Source of the DNA: Corticium candelabrum
Lineage: Eukaryota > Porifera > Homoscleromorpha > Homosclerophorida > Plakinidae
Reading direction: 5' to 3'
Assembly (NCBI RefSeq): GCF_963422355.1
Contig: NC_085101.1
Span: 1,979,201-2,043,200, forward strand
DNA: 64,000 nucleotides
A program made the position numbers and the translations under genes. Below, one piece after another: positions 34,601 through 53,086 of this stretch. Each line of letters opens with the position of its first letter. Position 1 is the first letter of the stretch. The notes under the pieces were generated by a model that saw only the letters and a list, made by a program, of their open reading frames with translations, was not told where the DNA came from and ran no database searches.

Positions 34601-37600
34601 CTCTTCTCTATCTTCTTCCTTTGCATGAGCATCTAAGGCTGGTAAGACAAGTGTTCTTTCTGGTTGAGACGACGTAACCAAACTCGGTTTCCGGACATTC
34701 AGAAACTTTGTTAACCGTTCAGATGATTTTGAAGTAGATTTAGTTGCTCTAGACGGCATAAGAATTGAAAACATGTTCCGTTGATAGATTTTCGTCGCAC
34801 GCTTATTGACAACAGGGGTCGGTTCAGACGCTTTATGCTTTCTGCTTAGAGATCTTTGTGCTGCATGCATCCAGTTCCAGATTAAATCTTCTGACTGCCT
34901 TGGCAATTTTTTCCTAAAGTTCTCCTTGGTTGAACACGACTGCCGCTTTTCAGTTTGCCTCAGCTGTTCCTGTTTGTCCGAAAGTAGAGGTACAAAGTCT
35001 TTGGGAGACCAGAGCCTTCCACGTGGTAGTTGCCCAAGACGGCACCATAAAATCAAGACTGTTGGTATATAAGTGGCAGCTTGATCAGTAATACGAGGCA
35101 GCTTGGTCAGTAATACGTGGCCGTATCCTAATGTTAAAGAATGGTCTCGGCCGGACTGTGTCCAGCATTTCAGGCTAGACCGATTTGACATTTACTTGGC
35201 ACACTGGATAATGCATAAACCGTCAACATCAAACTGTATTCACCAGGCACACACATCTTCCTAGCATCTACTATCATGTACTGCTGTTTTGAAGCTTTCA
35301 GTAAAATTGGAATGACTCAAGACACCCGTAGCATGGTCAGAGAACATGGTCGAAAGAATGTTGTTTGGGGTTTCGTTGTGGCCTGATACCTATTTCATCA
35401 GACTCGAGACGTTGTGTTGTGAATTCAAGATTACTTCACAAGCTGCTCTTAGTCGAAGGTTAAAGTGACGGCAGGACTCATCAAAACCATACATAAAGAC
35501 AGCAAGAGAACGAAATAAGCAATTTCCGTCTCATAGTACTCGTCCTGGAAACAAGCCTTTTGGAGAATCTGCAGGCAACTGACTTGCCACGGTTCTATCT
35601 CGACCGCAAACTTCAACTACAGGCGCCTCACGAAAGCACACAGGCAACTTGCCAAGAGACTACTACTTTTGATGTTTCTTCCACTCTGGGATTATTATAC
35701 ACTGCCTTGCAAGATCCTCTCAGAAATTGTTCATCCATGTCGTGGCAGTAGTGTAGTCTTGAACAGCTGAGGAGGCCTGGTTTAATAAACCCAATGGAAA
35801 CGCCGTCAGATATCAGTCGGGTGACAATCAGCTGGTAGACGTCTATATTTATCTAACACAGGTCTAGTCCTTAAAATTGCGCTGTCAGGTTTTCAGGGTG
35901 ACCATTGTACAATTGACTGTCAATTAGTAGATATAAAGTGTTATACCCGCTCTGTGTAGCAACTTACTTATTTCTTCTACAGCTGTCACTGCACTGCACT
36001 GATTCTAATCATGATGCATGTTTCTCATGTCAAAAACAAAATGACACTTGTGGCGAGTTTCGTCACAACAGGTACAAATCGATTTGTATCACGTAGAGCA
36101 ATTGTTTTGATTGAATTACCGTTTATTATCAGCATTCAAAGTAGAAGTGTAAGGATGTGTAAATATTACTTTGTATTTGGCGTGCAGTTGTTCTCTAGTT
36201 CTAGGCTGAATCTAATTGTTTTTTCACTAACCATTTAACTAATTAAACGTACAGTGTAATTGTTTTACCGTTTATCTCCTAATGCAGTTTTTATGAAAGG
36301 CCTATCATATGGTTTGCAAACCATAATGTGATATGTTTTGATTTACGTAATACGAGTAGATATATCAGCATAAAGTACAAACCTGTGTTCATACTGGACT
36401 GGGCTTGACTACCTGGTTTGTAATATAGCACGCTACAGTTTTAGCCGAAATGTTTACATATGGAGTCTGAAAATAAAGTTAGGATACTCCCGCTTGATGG
36501 ACGACACAACAATTCGGTACACTGTGGTATCACCGCGATAGTGATGAAGACGACCTTCTCTGCCGTGCTGCACGCACGAGATTTGCCCTGTTTCTTGCAA
36601 CACCAACACAGTAAGACGATGTTTCTCTTGCTAGCCCTAGACTGCTAGAGCGCGGCCCCGTTTCTCGAACACCATCATATTCAGGACGCGAGTTCTCAGT
36701 TACTCGTTTTTGAATGCAGTCTCTACCACATCATAAATGTAGGTATCCAAGTTGTAAAGCTTTATACCTCTTCTCTGCTTAGATTGAGATTGAAAACTGT
36801 GCGGAGCTTTGCATACCTCGTTCATCGTACAAGCGCATCGTTCACCGGACAGTAGCGTTTAAATTGCACACACGCATCCTTCAGCATAGTTACTTATATA
36901 TCGCTAATCAACAACTCTTTACCTACAAATCGTGTTGTTAGTTATCCTGCATGTCAGCCAAGATCTGTATGAGTTACAGTCGGATACTCATTTTCTTGCC
37001 TTCCTGCCTTCTCAACAACAACTCTAAGTTTCAAATGACTGCAATGTATTAAATTCAGTTATATGAACGCCGCAGAAAGCAGAACGCTTGCCTAGAGTGG
37101 TTTACGGCAATTCTGAGTCATTTCTCGTACAACCACGCCCCTAATACAACCTGTAAAAGATGGACTTGAACGAACAAGCCGTACAACAAAGAAGACGACA
37201 ACCGAAACCTATGAGAGAGCACGATTGAAGTGCTAAAACGCTCTTTTATCCTTTGCAAAGAAAGTCGATCCTGCGCAGCGCGCGTTGACAAGGACTTGAC
37301 GTTATCTAATTCAACTTTACCTAGCAGAAGGAGGGGTGAAGTTCCAGCTGCTCTGACAGTAAACAAAGTTCCTGCATTCGCTACAGCTGTCTTAGTCAGA
37401 GCCAAGTAACAATTTAGGGGCCTTGAAAAAAGCACGAGCTGTTCCTGTGCGAGTTGGGAGAATGTGCTCGCCGCAAAGCTCGAACAGGATGACGTGAATC
37501 GTCTGCTACATCCGGTGCATCAAGCGTGTGCAGCTGCGCTGCAAGATACTCAGAAGTTCAAATTCTGACGCTGCCATGACTAGACAATACCGGAGGGCCA

Positions 37601-40600
37601 ACAGAATGAGCTTGTTAGCAGAGGACATTCAGCAGTTGCCTCTAATAACCGTTGCTGAGTCAAATAGAGGGCAAACGAATTTGGGCCGTACGATATTTCC
37701 TTCCAACTACCTCTTATGACATTATTACCTGCAGGCTGCTGCTGCGAAGAAAAAGACGACTGTCCGACGAAAGGGGCGTTACCTCGACACAATGAGCTTT
37801 CGCTATCACTTCTAGACAGTGATAGTGTTGTTGTGTTAGCTAGTCACCTATAAACCTATCTCATGTGCGAAGTTGCAGAATTGCCGTTGCGTTTTCATGG
37901 AGAGATCGTGTCTGTATAATGGTGGTGTTCGATAAACGGGGTCGCACAGAAGGATCACGTTTACCGTTCTAGCATAACCGTTTCAAGTCTTTGGAAGTCC
38001 CGCGTCTGGAATCACAGTCTTTACTAATCCTTCTTACCGTGGGCTCTAACAAAGCTCAGTCTTACTTCGTTTACTTCTTCCACGACTGTCCGATGATTGA
38101 CGGTGTCCGATAAGAGAGGCGTCGCTCTACTCCTGTCACTATGTGCTAGACAGAATGCTACTCTTGTTACTACGCGGTAAACAGCTGAAATGTTTTGATA
38201 ACTTCTCACTCAAGTAACCGCAAACCAACTTCCGTACTGTACCGTTTGCAAACCCAATGCTAACAGCATTCCTTGGAGCAGGTGCAACGTTTAACACTAA
38301 CTCAAGTATGATAACAAGCTCAAACAAGGGTTGCAGACCATAGTGTCAACACACTTACAAGTGTGTTGCTACCAGCTGTGTTGTGTTGTTGATCCTAGCA
38401 ACACGTACACTTTTACAGTACACACGCGTCTCTCTCTATTCCTCAAACGTGAAGTTGAGGAAGTGAGTAATGGGATGTGGTCACACCATTAGAGCACTAA
38501 CCAAATCTGCATGATAGAAATGTTTTGAATACATTCTGCCTGCTAAAGAGTGTCACGTTACAACAGAGTAAAAAGTTGCCACTCACCAGTAACAAGATTG
38601 TCTAATTAGCTACACGAGTGCAATTTGACTCTCCAGAGACTGTAAGCCGCTTAGCGCCGTAGACGTGGCAGATTTCACCAAAGCTGGCGACTAGCTTTGA
38701 AGCATGCAATCGCCAGCGGAAAGTTTTAGTCGCCATTGGCGAATTGGCGACCGCAGTTTCGAACACTGCTGGAAGTTTCCTAAATGATAGAAGAATGCAA
38801 ATAAAGCAAGTTAACATAATACATCACGTTTTCGTCGAAAAGCAATACCTCCAACTCATTAGGAACAAACATTCAGAGGCACTTTAGAGCCCTACGACTA
38901 TCAAGACGAGACAGTGAAAAGAGGAGAAACCACCTATCTCCTTACAGTCCGACCAATGATAACACACCAGAAGATAACAGACTTTACAATCTAGACTGTT
39001 AGCCTTGGCTGTGGTAGGTTCGTGATCGCTTTTTGCTTAGTTTGACAGTGGTTCCACTTGGTGTCAGTTGATTGCCATGCACGAGGCCACGCACACCACG
39101 AGCAAAAAGAACAATTTAATGGGCTTTTCGTTGCCTCCAGTATCTATTCATGATTCATGTATAGCAATTATACAATTACTGCTAATTGAGAAAATAATGC
39201 TGTGTACTGTACCTTTTAGCGTTCTGTTATCTAAACAGGTTTTGTCTCTTCATGTGTAAAATCACTCTAATACGTATATAAATATTTGTGTTGGTGTGAA
39301 GGTGAAGTTTTGGATAGTGTACAGTTATACCTACTTACCGTAGACGAATTAACGTGTAAGCTGTTGCAAGTAAGACAACATTGCTAAAAAATGCAACGTC
39401 TATAGGCATAACATTAGTCTAGATTGTAAAACCATTCCACAATTACCAGCTGACAGCCCCTTTTATCAGTAATAGTGAATGCTCCTTGATTTCAGCTACA
39501 ACAGCGAACTCTCGCCGTATTTGTTCACACTTCAAGTGTAACCTACTAACCACACTTCTAGCAACACGCCTACTCCAAATATCAACGCGTTGAGGTGTGT
39601 GTATTCACAAATCAGCACATCCTTCAATTTTTACACTACATAGCTCATTCTGTCTTCTTTTACATTTTCCTCTTGCTTATCAACTCATTCTAACCGCCGG
39701 GGCCGCTCTTTTCCGTGTCCGTACGGACTACATAACTTCACATAACTCCAGAATTCGCAAACTCAGTCGGACAAGAGTTAGAACAGCGTCTGGCAGCGGC
39801 TCTAGGCATCCTCGCGCGACGAGGCCAAACGATGAGACCAAAAGAGCTTCGGTGTCAAAACCGTCGTCTGCTAAATAGCAATAAATGCAGTGAAAAATTG
39901 GCCCACCCTAGTGCCTATAGGTAATTCTATTGCACTATAAATCCCTTTTGTAGAGCTGGGTCTTGTGAACAGGAAATGATATTTTGGCGCAAGCACCGTT
40001 TCCCTTGTAACGTCACGGCAGACACGCCTCAAGCGACCGTAAGACGTAAGACGGAGCCACATAATTACCGAAAGATGACTTGTTTTACCCATTACAACAT
40101 GGATTAAAAATACAAATATTTCATGCACACACTCATTTAACTGCCAAAGCAATAAAATTTTCTAACCCAAAGTGGGTAGCTATATTTTTGAATGCCACAA
40201 TCCTTTTAATTAATTAATGAAGGCACTACAAGCACGTTCATCCATCTTAAATCTAATTAGTCAGAGCAATTGAAGAGGGTGAAAAAATCGCTAAACAGTG
40301 ACCAGCACGTGGGAGTGTCGACTTTCAATAGCTACTTTTTGAAAGCATCCACAGACATCATCACATTGACTGCAACACCGTACCTAACACTAACGACAAC
40401 CATGAGCGCATGTGATGAATTTCAATTTTTCCGCCCGTCCACACTACTGCAATCCTTCTTTGGTTAATTAACTCAGCTGTGCAAATATTAGTGCAACAAA
40501 ACTACTGTTCAAACTCACCTGAGCACCAGGAGGTCCAGCAGGACCGGATGCTCCACGGTCTCCCTGCAATACGAGTTCTAATGCAATAGCATCAATAGTT

Positions 40601-40957
40601 GTTTAGAAACTGAAATTACTTTGGGACCGGATGCTCCCAATCCGCCTTTGTAACCCTAGCGATACATACAAAACACACAAACTTTACTCATTTGAATGAT
40701 TTTTCACAATGAAACGTTAAACTCACTCTTAATCCACGTATTCCAGGAAGGCCGTAGTCGCCCTAAACATTAGAAAACACGTAATCAGTACTTCATGATA
40801 TTCGCTAAAGTTATCTGTTGTACTTTTTGAACGTGTAATTAATTACCTTTTCACCTTTCTCTCCAATGCAACTTTGCATTGATGCATCTTCTGTCTGTCC
40901 GCTGTTGCTAACAGCTTGCTGAAATAGAGCACAAACTACAAGCAAGAACTTGAGCAT
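28645..40957 (-). CDS. Secreted short-chain collagen with C-terminal TNF homology domain
   Basis: A 12-exon model, all junctions GT-AG and in phase, 322 residues: 40957-40847, 40762-40727, 40655-40620, 40563-40519, 30179-30126, 30055-30002, 29769-29716, 29659-29597, 29523-29476, 29243-29211, 29149-29086, 29015-28645. Exon 1 starts with a signal peptide (M-L-K-F-L-L-V-V-C-A-L). Then come 40 uninterrupted Gly-X-Y triplets (exon 1 end to exon 8); collagen exons are 36, 36, 45, 54, 54, 54 and 63 bp, all multiples of 9. A short Leu/Val heptad segment (exons 9-10) precedes a TNF-like domain: P-A-A-H-L, G-G-M-x-Y, V-P-x-D-G-L-Y-Y-I-Y-x-Q-V and the end F-G-A-F. The domain order recalls ectodysplasin, but this N-terminus looks like a cleavable signal rather than a type II anchor. 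Likely a trimeric extracellular ligand or matrix protein. A C1q-type fold is the alternative. Start chosen for the signal peptide; an upstream in-frame ATG exists at 41059. Confidence 0.88.
30180..32062. other. Part of the 10.3-kb intron 4; degenerate internal repeats, no gene
   Basis: Within it 30597-30955 contains diverged duplicated blocks (ggagcaggtgta at about 30616 and 30915; ctctccccatttcgacc-like at about 30752 and 30850). 31040-31280 is GC-rich with CpGs. No collagen-type exon was found in any frame. A (GA)n run lies at 31640-31668. Confidence 0.5.
31640..31668. repeat. (GA)n microsatellite
   Basis: About 13 dinucleotide units in intron 4 of the collagen-TNF gene. Confidence 0.9.
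32063..32080 (+). repeat. Possible hAT left terminus
   Basis: cactgttcgaaattcc resembles the cagtgttcgaaa ends of hAT elements with one change, and lies 800 bp beyond the transposase remnant on its 3' side. Flanking 8-mers here and at 38768 do not match, so the pair is not proven. Confidence 0.3.
32866..35191 (-). pseudogene. hAT-superfamily transposase remnant (ZNF862/KIAA1586-like)
   Basis: Sense-direction pieces: 35191-34481 (236 codons, basic, containing K-C-W near the start and K-H-K and R-x-K motifs), 33963-33733 (V-S-F-G-A-D-G-A-P-V-N, the second catalytic Asp region), 33793-33611 (A-H-R-L-S plus A-I-K-T-A-A-K), 33607-33242 (K-G-T-R-W-I-A-H-R) and 33282-32866 (F-R-L-V-T-R-K-F). These blocks, in this order, are those of hAT transposases that vertebrates keep as ZNF862/KIAA1586-type genes. 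Several frameshifts and stops; just upstream of 33963 the first catalytic block reads S-S-T-N where relatives have S-S-T-D. The whole sits in intron 4 of the collagen-TNF gene, same strand. The C-terminal dimerisation end is not convincing. Confidence 0.75.
35192..38619. other. Remainder of intron 4; no gene recognised
   Basis: Only short open stretches with no known motif; no Gly-X-Y exon in either strand. Confidence 0.5.
38620..38768. mobile_element. hAT-like terminus or short non-autonomous hAT fragment
   Basis: Ends gtttcgaacactg, the reverse complement of a typical cagtgttcgaaac hAT end, preceded by several ggcgac/gtcgcc subterminal repeats (38680-38755). Could be the right end of the element whose transposase remnant is at 32866-35191, which would make it 6.7 kb, or a separate fragment. 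Confidence 0.45.
38769..40518. other. End of intron 4; no gene recognised
   Basis: AT-rich, short open stretches only, ending at the donor of collagen exon 4 (the GT of gtgagt lies at 40518-40517). Confidence 0.5.
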
Positions 40958-41990
<1,033 letters not shown>

Positions 41991-42776
41991 TAGGCACATG
42001 GTCAGAGGAAATTGCACCGGAAGAACGCTGTCTGCTAACAGTCGTTTTCTCTCCAGAGTGACATACGAGAAACGGCAAGGTCGGGGAGAAACTGTTTCGA
42101 TTCTAGAATATCGTTGTCACACTCTGCTTAGACGTTTATTTTAGGAACCGCTTGCTACAACTATGACCGTTCCCAGTAAGTGTGTCATACACGTTCTTTA
42201 TTGTAACCTCTAGCTAGATATATATAAGCGAATTTCAATTTTCGTTTACGTGACTACATGTCAAAAACTAGTGTGAAGTTTATTTCTAATTAATGTCAGT
42301 ATAGAGTATAGCTATACCGTAATAATTATATAATTTATATTAATAATATAAAGGGCTTGACTCCCTACCCAGACCTATTTTATGAAAAAATTATTTCTAA
42401 TAACTCTTTCTTTATAAATTCATTTCATCATCAATTGCTACGTCTGCAAAGTGACAACATTCAAAACTCCTGGCTTCACCTTCAAATTGACGTGCATTCT
42501 TGAGTAACCATCACTTCCGGTATTTGTTTCCTCCTAGTCAGAAGAGACAGTACAACATGTCTAGCTCCATTCGTTTCTTAAAGTGTAGAAACAGTGTCTG
42601 TAGCTTACGTCTAGCTCACTTGAATGTTTCCAACCAATGCAACCTTGTAAATTGCCGGGAACTTCCGGCGCACTCGACAGTTGCGCGAAGACAGACAGAA
42701 TGGACGCCATTACGAGCCTTCTTCTTTCTTCCTTTAATAAGTTGGCAAAAACAAAGCGTAGAACCAAAAACCTAGG

Positions 42777-43235
42777 CACGACGATTTGTTACACGAGGTA
42801 CAACAATCTGATGGATCGATCTTTACTTCCGTTACGCTGACGAGCGTATTTGACGTTTTTTCCAAACAAAATTTGAATACTCCAAGGTAGCGAAACTCGT
42901 CAAAATGAACTTGAACGCTCAAAAAGATTGTAATTACATCAGACTGTTCGTGATCTACAAAGCCGTAGAGCCGTATACGGCTCTGGTGATCTATGTAGCC
43001 TTGCGTTCCTCGCACGTTCGAGCTAAGCTAGCTGGCAATAATCATTTCAAAACAGAGAAGTTCTGTCTTGTTGCTATGAAAACAACTTTACCGCTGGACC
43101 GTTAAAAACTTTACTAGCATTAACAAGTGATAAATTGTGGAACGTTTGAACTGATAGTTTAGATGAAATAGTTATGTCATGAATTATAATGATTTCATTT
43201 TGTCAGTAGGATGCAGGCCATTTATTAATTAATAA
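42777..43235. repeat. Dispersed repeat R1, copy 2
   Basis: Aligns with 1-455. Relative to copy 1 it carries an extra palindrome, agagccgtatacggctct (42966-42983), beside a duplicated gatctac/gatctat word. Its right edge joins an antisense integrase remnant. Confidence 0.75.
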
Positions 43236-43760
43236 TTAAATAATTATTTGATTCCCTTTTCTTTGTGACAATACCGGTCCTTACTTAATTAATTCACTTC
43301 GACAAGGACTGATTCTGTCAAGATTGACAAGACTGGTTCTGTTATTCGGTCAACAATCGCCTCAGCAGGGTATTTTCGCGAATTTCCAAAACATCGAACG
43401 GTCCCCGGAAAGGTGTCGCTAGTTTATGATATGTGCGTTGCTGCTTGGCTTGAGGCATTAATATCAAGACCTAAATTGTCTCCAAATTTGTATCGCCTTA
43501 CATCTCTGATCATGTTTAATTATAGCGTTCCTTCGCTTGTTTGATGTTTGTTCTTGCTGTGTCCTTTGCCGATATCAGCGCTACTTTTGTTTCGCGATAT
43601 AGTCGTCTAGCTTTATACTACAGAGCTTGGGCAGTCAGGGGTAAGGTGAGAGCGGTTTGTGTCGGCAAGCAAGCCTCTCTCCCTTAAGTTTGAAAGGGGA
43701 TGTTCTTGCCGACGAATAACGACATTTTCTATGCGCAATCAGCAGCTAGACAGAGCAGAA
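43236..43760 (-). pseudogene. Second antisense Ty3/Gypsy integrase C-terminal remnant
   Basis: Aligns with 25230-25720 (shared blocks gcttggcttgaggcattaatatcaagacc and gtttgatgtttgttc). On the minus strand it corresponds to the region after the integrase catalytic core; frames are destroyed. R1 follows it in the sense direction, where a 3' LTR would be expected. Confidence 0.65.
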
Positions 43761-46700
43761 CAAACAAACTGATCAAATCTATCCAGATCAAAACTGCAAC
43801 AGATGCGACAATTAGGTCATAACGGAAGTTTCGAGTTCTCTTCACTTGTTGGCACAGCGCTGGGCTTTGACAGTCATGGATTGCTGATCATAGAAGGAAC
43901 AGGATAAACGCAGGCACCCAAATGTGGTATAGGTTGCCAGCAACAGAACGGTTCACAACATTTAATTCCTCCTAGCAATCGTAAAATCCACATGAAAGAC
44001 AATGTTTGGTGACATTTCCTATGTCTTGACCAGCGGTAGCAGCTGCTAGCTAAACAACAGACAAGATAAAAGCTCCTAGCATGTTTTCAATCTAGCAATT
44101 AAGACATGAAATTTAACTTGATTGACATGTACTGGAGCTAAAGACAAAGCACCATAAACAGATGATCTTTCTATGCCATTTGAAAGTTCAAGTAGTATCT
44201 GAAATTTTGCCAGCTAGGGACTACAACTGTACTGAAAGAAACAGGAACTGACCGAGGTAGTCAGTTTGGATCATTCTATATAGAGAGACTTTCTTCCTAA
44301 CTGTCTAGATCAAGATATTGAATTAACAGAATTGAATAATCACTCACGTTCTCTGTCAAGAACTTTGATTTAGTTACCACTATCCGCCGCCACTGTATTA
44401 CTCACTTTGAACGACATCGAAATAACATTCTACTTACATTAAGCTCCTACAACCAATATTTATCAATCTAAGTGGTTTTCTAATTAAAGAGTAAAATATT
44501 TATGGCTCCAGAAGTACACCTCACAGAGGGGCTTACATATGGTTGGCTTGTTATTGATTATATAATTTGTGACAGAATTAGCCAGAGCAGAATGCATACA
44601 AATGATTTCGAAGATGGGTACCTAGTGGTTCAACTGCAACACCATCTAAGTATTTCTATATTATTTCCACTTGCAAGCAACTTATCTTTCAAAGCAATTT
44701 CTTCGATCATTGTTCGCTGAAACGAAGTCCAATTACATAATGTCCTGTATTGCTGGAGCGATGCCCCTGGTCGTGAAATTGAAGGGCATAAGGGCACCCT
44801 TTCTGCCCCGGTTTTTCCGTCCCTGATATGATTATGATAGTGGAGTACCTAGCAGAGTTTCTATAGAGTTTGACTATATAAACACTCGTGGTCTTGATTA
44901 TCTGTAGAGGTATGACGTAGCAATAATAACTAAAGCATTTGGTGATGTTATAAATTCATATTTGATTGCGTGGATACAAGCTAGTGATCATGGCAACCAC
45001 ACAAGAGAGGACATATTTACAATTCCTCAATTTTTTTGTCGATTACAATTCAACAATAATAGCTAATTTCCTTACTGATTATAAGATTAGGATCTATAAA
45101 CTCTCGTCGATGGAAGAATGTATATTACACAAGCACTCACAGTTGAGTACTTGAATTACTCATTGGCATCACGTACTATTGATTAGGATAGGCGCATGCC
45201 CTACTGTTTGAGGGCGTAGTTTATTATTGTAGTTAATTTCGGGTTGTTATGAGAATAAAAATCAGTCCTAAAACTTCTTGGTTTTGACATGATACAGGTT
45301 CCACATGATACCCTAAAATCACTGAAATATATAGGCGTGCGAAGAGAGAACGTTTACAGTTTTACTTGCCGTATTGTCGCAAAGAAAAGCTGTGCTTATT
45401 TCTGTATAAGCCGAGTTGAAGTTAAGGCTATTATTTAAAGACAAAATACAAAACAGGCTTAGCTATTTCCCAGTGGCCGACGTAGGAAGATGTGTGTGGG
45501 TATGTGGAGTGTAATGCATGTCATCATGAGTAAACAAAAAGACTATCTCGCTTGGTGGACCATATAAAGATTTGCAAAAGTCACGGGCACAAAAATTTCT
45601 TTTGCTCAACTGAGCGAGGGGCTTTAGGTTCCCGCGCTTTCTACGCCGGTGTATAATGTCGATCTAACACGCTAAGGCGGAAGCTTAGGAACCTACTGTC
45701 TATTCCCCGTAAGTGTGAACTCGGAAGTGAGTAATGAAATAGAGGTCACACCAGGTGTGCTCATTAGAGCACTAAGAGCTGTTCCAGTTGGACCATGTTA
45801 CACCAATTATCTTAAATGGTTCCAGTTGCTTATCCGTTGGTCTTACAAGATAATTGGATAATAACCATCGCTCCACCCGTTTGTCTTTGATATGGAAAAG
45901 TATCATCCTTCCATATCGTTTGTAGGAACGGGTTAGATAGTTTGATAAACAGAAATGCCAGACCTAGCGGTTTCTAACGATACCGAGATAATCGCGAAAG
46001 TCCCAAAAACAGTTGAGATATTGATGATTTTCAAAGTTCACACTTACGGGGAACAGACAGTAGATTTGGTTGAGGGGGCACACATTTCCTTAAGGTTAGA
46101 TGTGTTATTAATTATTCATAGATGCATGCTACACAGCACAAAGACAGTAAACCAACACTAACACTATCTATATAATGTTATAATTTAGTATGTCATATGT
46201 CAATACCATCAGCTGCAGTTTCTACGTCAAGTCACTCAATAGGTAGAGTTGAATACATCTTGGCCAAAATCAAACAGCCAAAATAGTGCATAGAGGAGAA
46301 CGTGCTTCTATGGGCCCTTTGCTTTCTACGCGTATGAACACAACAACCATATCTAAACCAGTCGAAAAATCAAAATTCTTTACGATATATAGACATGACT
46401 ACCATGAGATGCCAGTTTTAGTATGAGCGTCAGCTTCTTCGTCATCAATGTCGGTGTCACTCAACGCTGCATGCTTGCACACGCCGACATGTGCGCACGT
46501 GCAACTGATCGCGCGCGTAATCGCTTTGTGCGCCCTAGACCAAAGCTTGACTTCTAAACGCAACTGGCTTGTACGCAGCACGAGGTCTTCGATTTTCGGC
46601 TCTTATTCGAGATCGGCTTGTATTTGAGGTCCGATCATATTTGCGACAATATGGTAATAGAAGAACCATACGAGCGGCAGGGGCCGGGTAGTGTGGCAGT

Positions 46701-46985
46701 AAGAAGGCGGGTCTTTATTATAAATTTCTTCGCATTCCAATTTGGCATTTTTTATTATTGTACTTGTAAAATTTGCATGTATTTTTAAAACGCAATGATT
46801 CTCAATTCTCAGTGGGTGGAGCCAAATTAGACGGCGTTACTGTACAGCCAACAACAACATTGTTCGCTCCACGCAACGCAAGTGAAGATGACGGAGTAAA
46901 CAATTTGCGTTTATGACATCTGCTCATGCAATCTTTTTAAATAACTGTTTTCGATGAGTACTACTTAATTAATTAACAACGAAAT
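43761..46985. other. Intergenic; no gene recognised
   Basis: 3.2 kb between the integrase remnant and the 3' end of the ammonium transporter gene. The longest open stretch (44502-44720) has no recognisable motif. Confidence 0.5.
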
Positions 46986-46991
46986 TTTATT
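46986..46991 (-). terminator. Polyadenylation signal AATAAA for the ammonium transporter gene
   Basis: Minus-strand hexamer about 250 bp past the stop codon at 47243-47245. Confidence 0.6.
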
Positions 46992-47242
46992 CAAGTACAA
47001 AGAGACATAGCAATGTAATCTTGATTTAATCTTGATTTAATCTTCCGTCATAGACGCACATATTCTAATCTACACAAGACTTCATCTTACCAGTTGAACA
47101 ATGTCTTAAAACCAACCTACCTACAGTTACGATTTTAATATCTATTACATACCCTACTGACATCATGCAACTAGTTCAAACAGAAGACAATTTCCGCGAA
47201 CGCACCCGCTCACTGACATGACATCAGACTGTAAATCTATGG

Positions 47243-53086
<5,844 letters not shown>

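Noticed and set aside
32063..38768. A single 6.7-kb complete hAT element
   Set aside because: The left candidate end has a changed base and the flanking 8-mers (acactttc, ctggaagt) do not match, so the ends cannot be paired with confidence.
44502..44720. 72-codon protein gene
   Set aside because: No recognisable motif and no supporting context between two genes.
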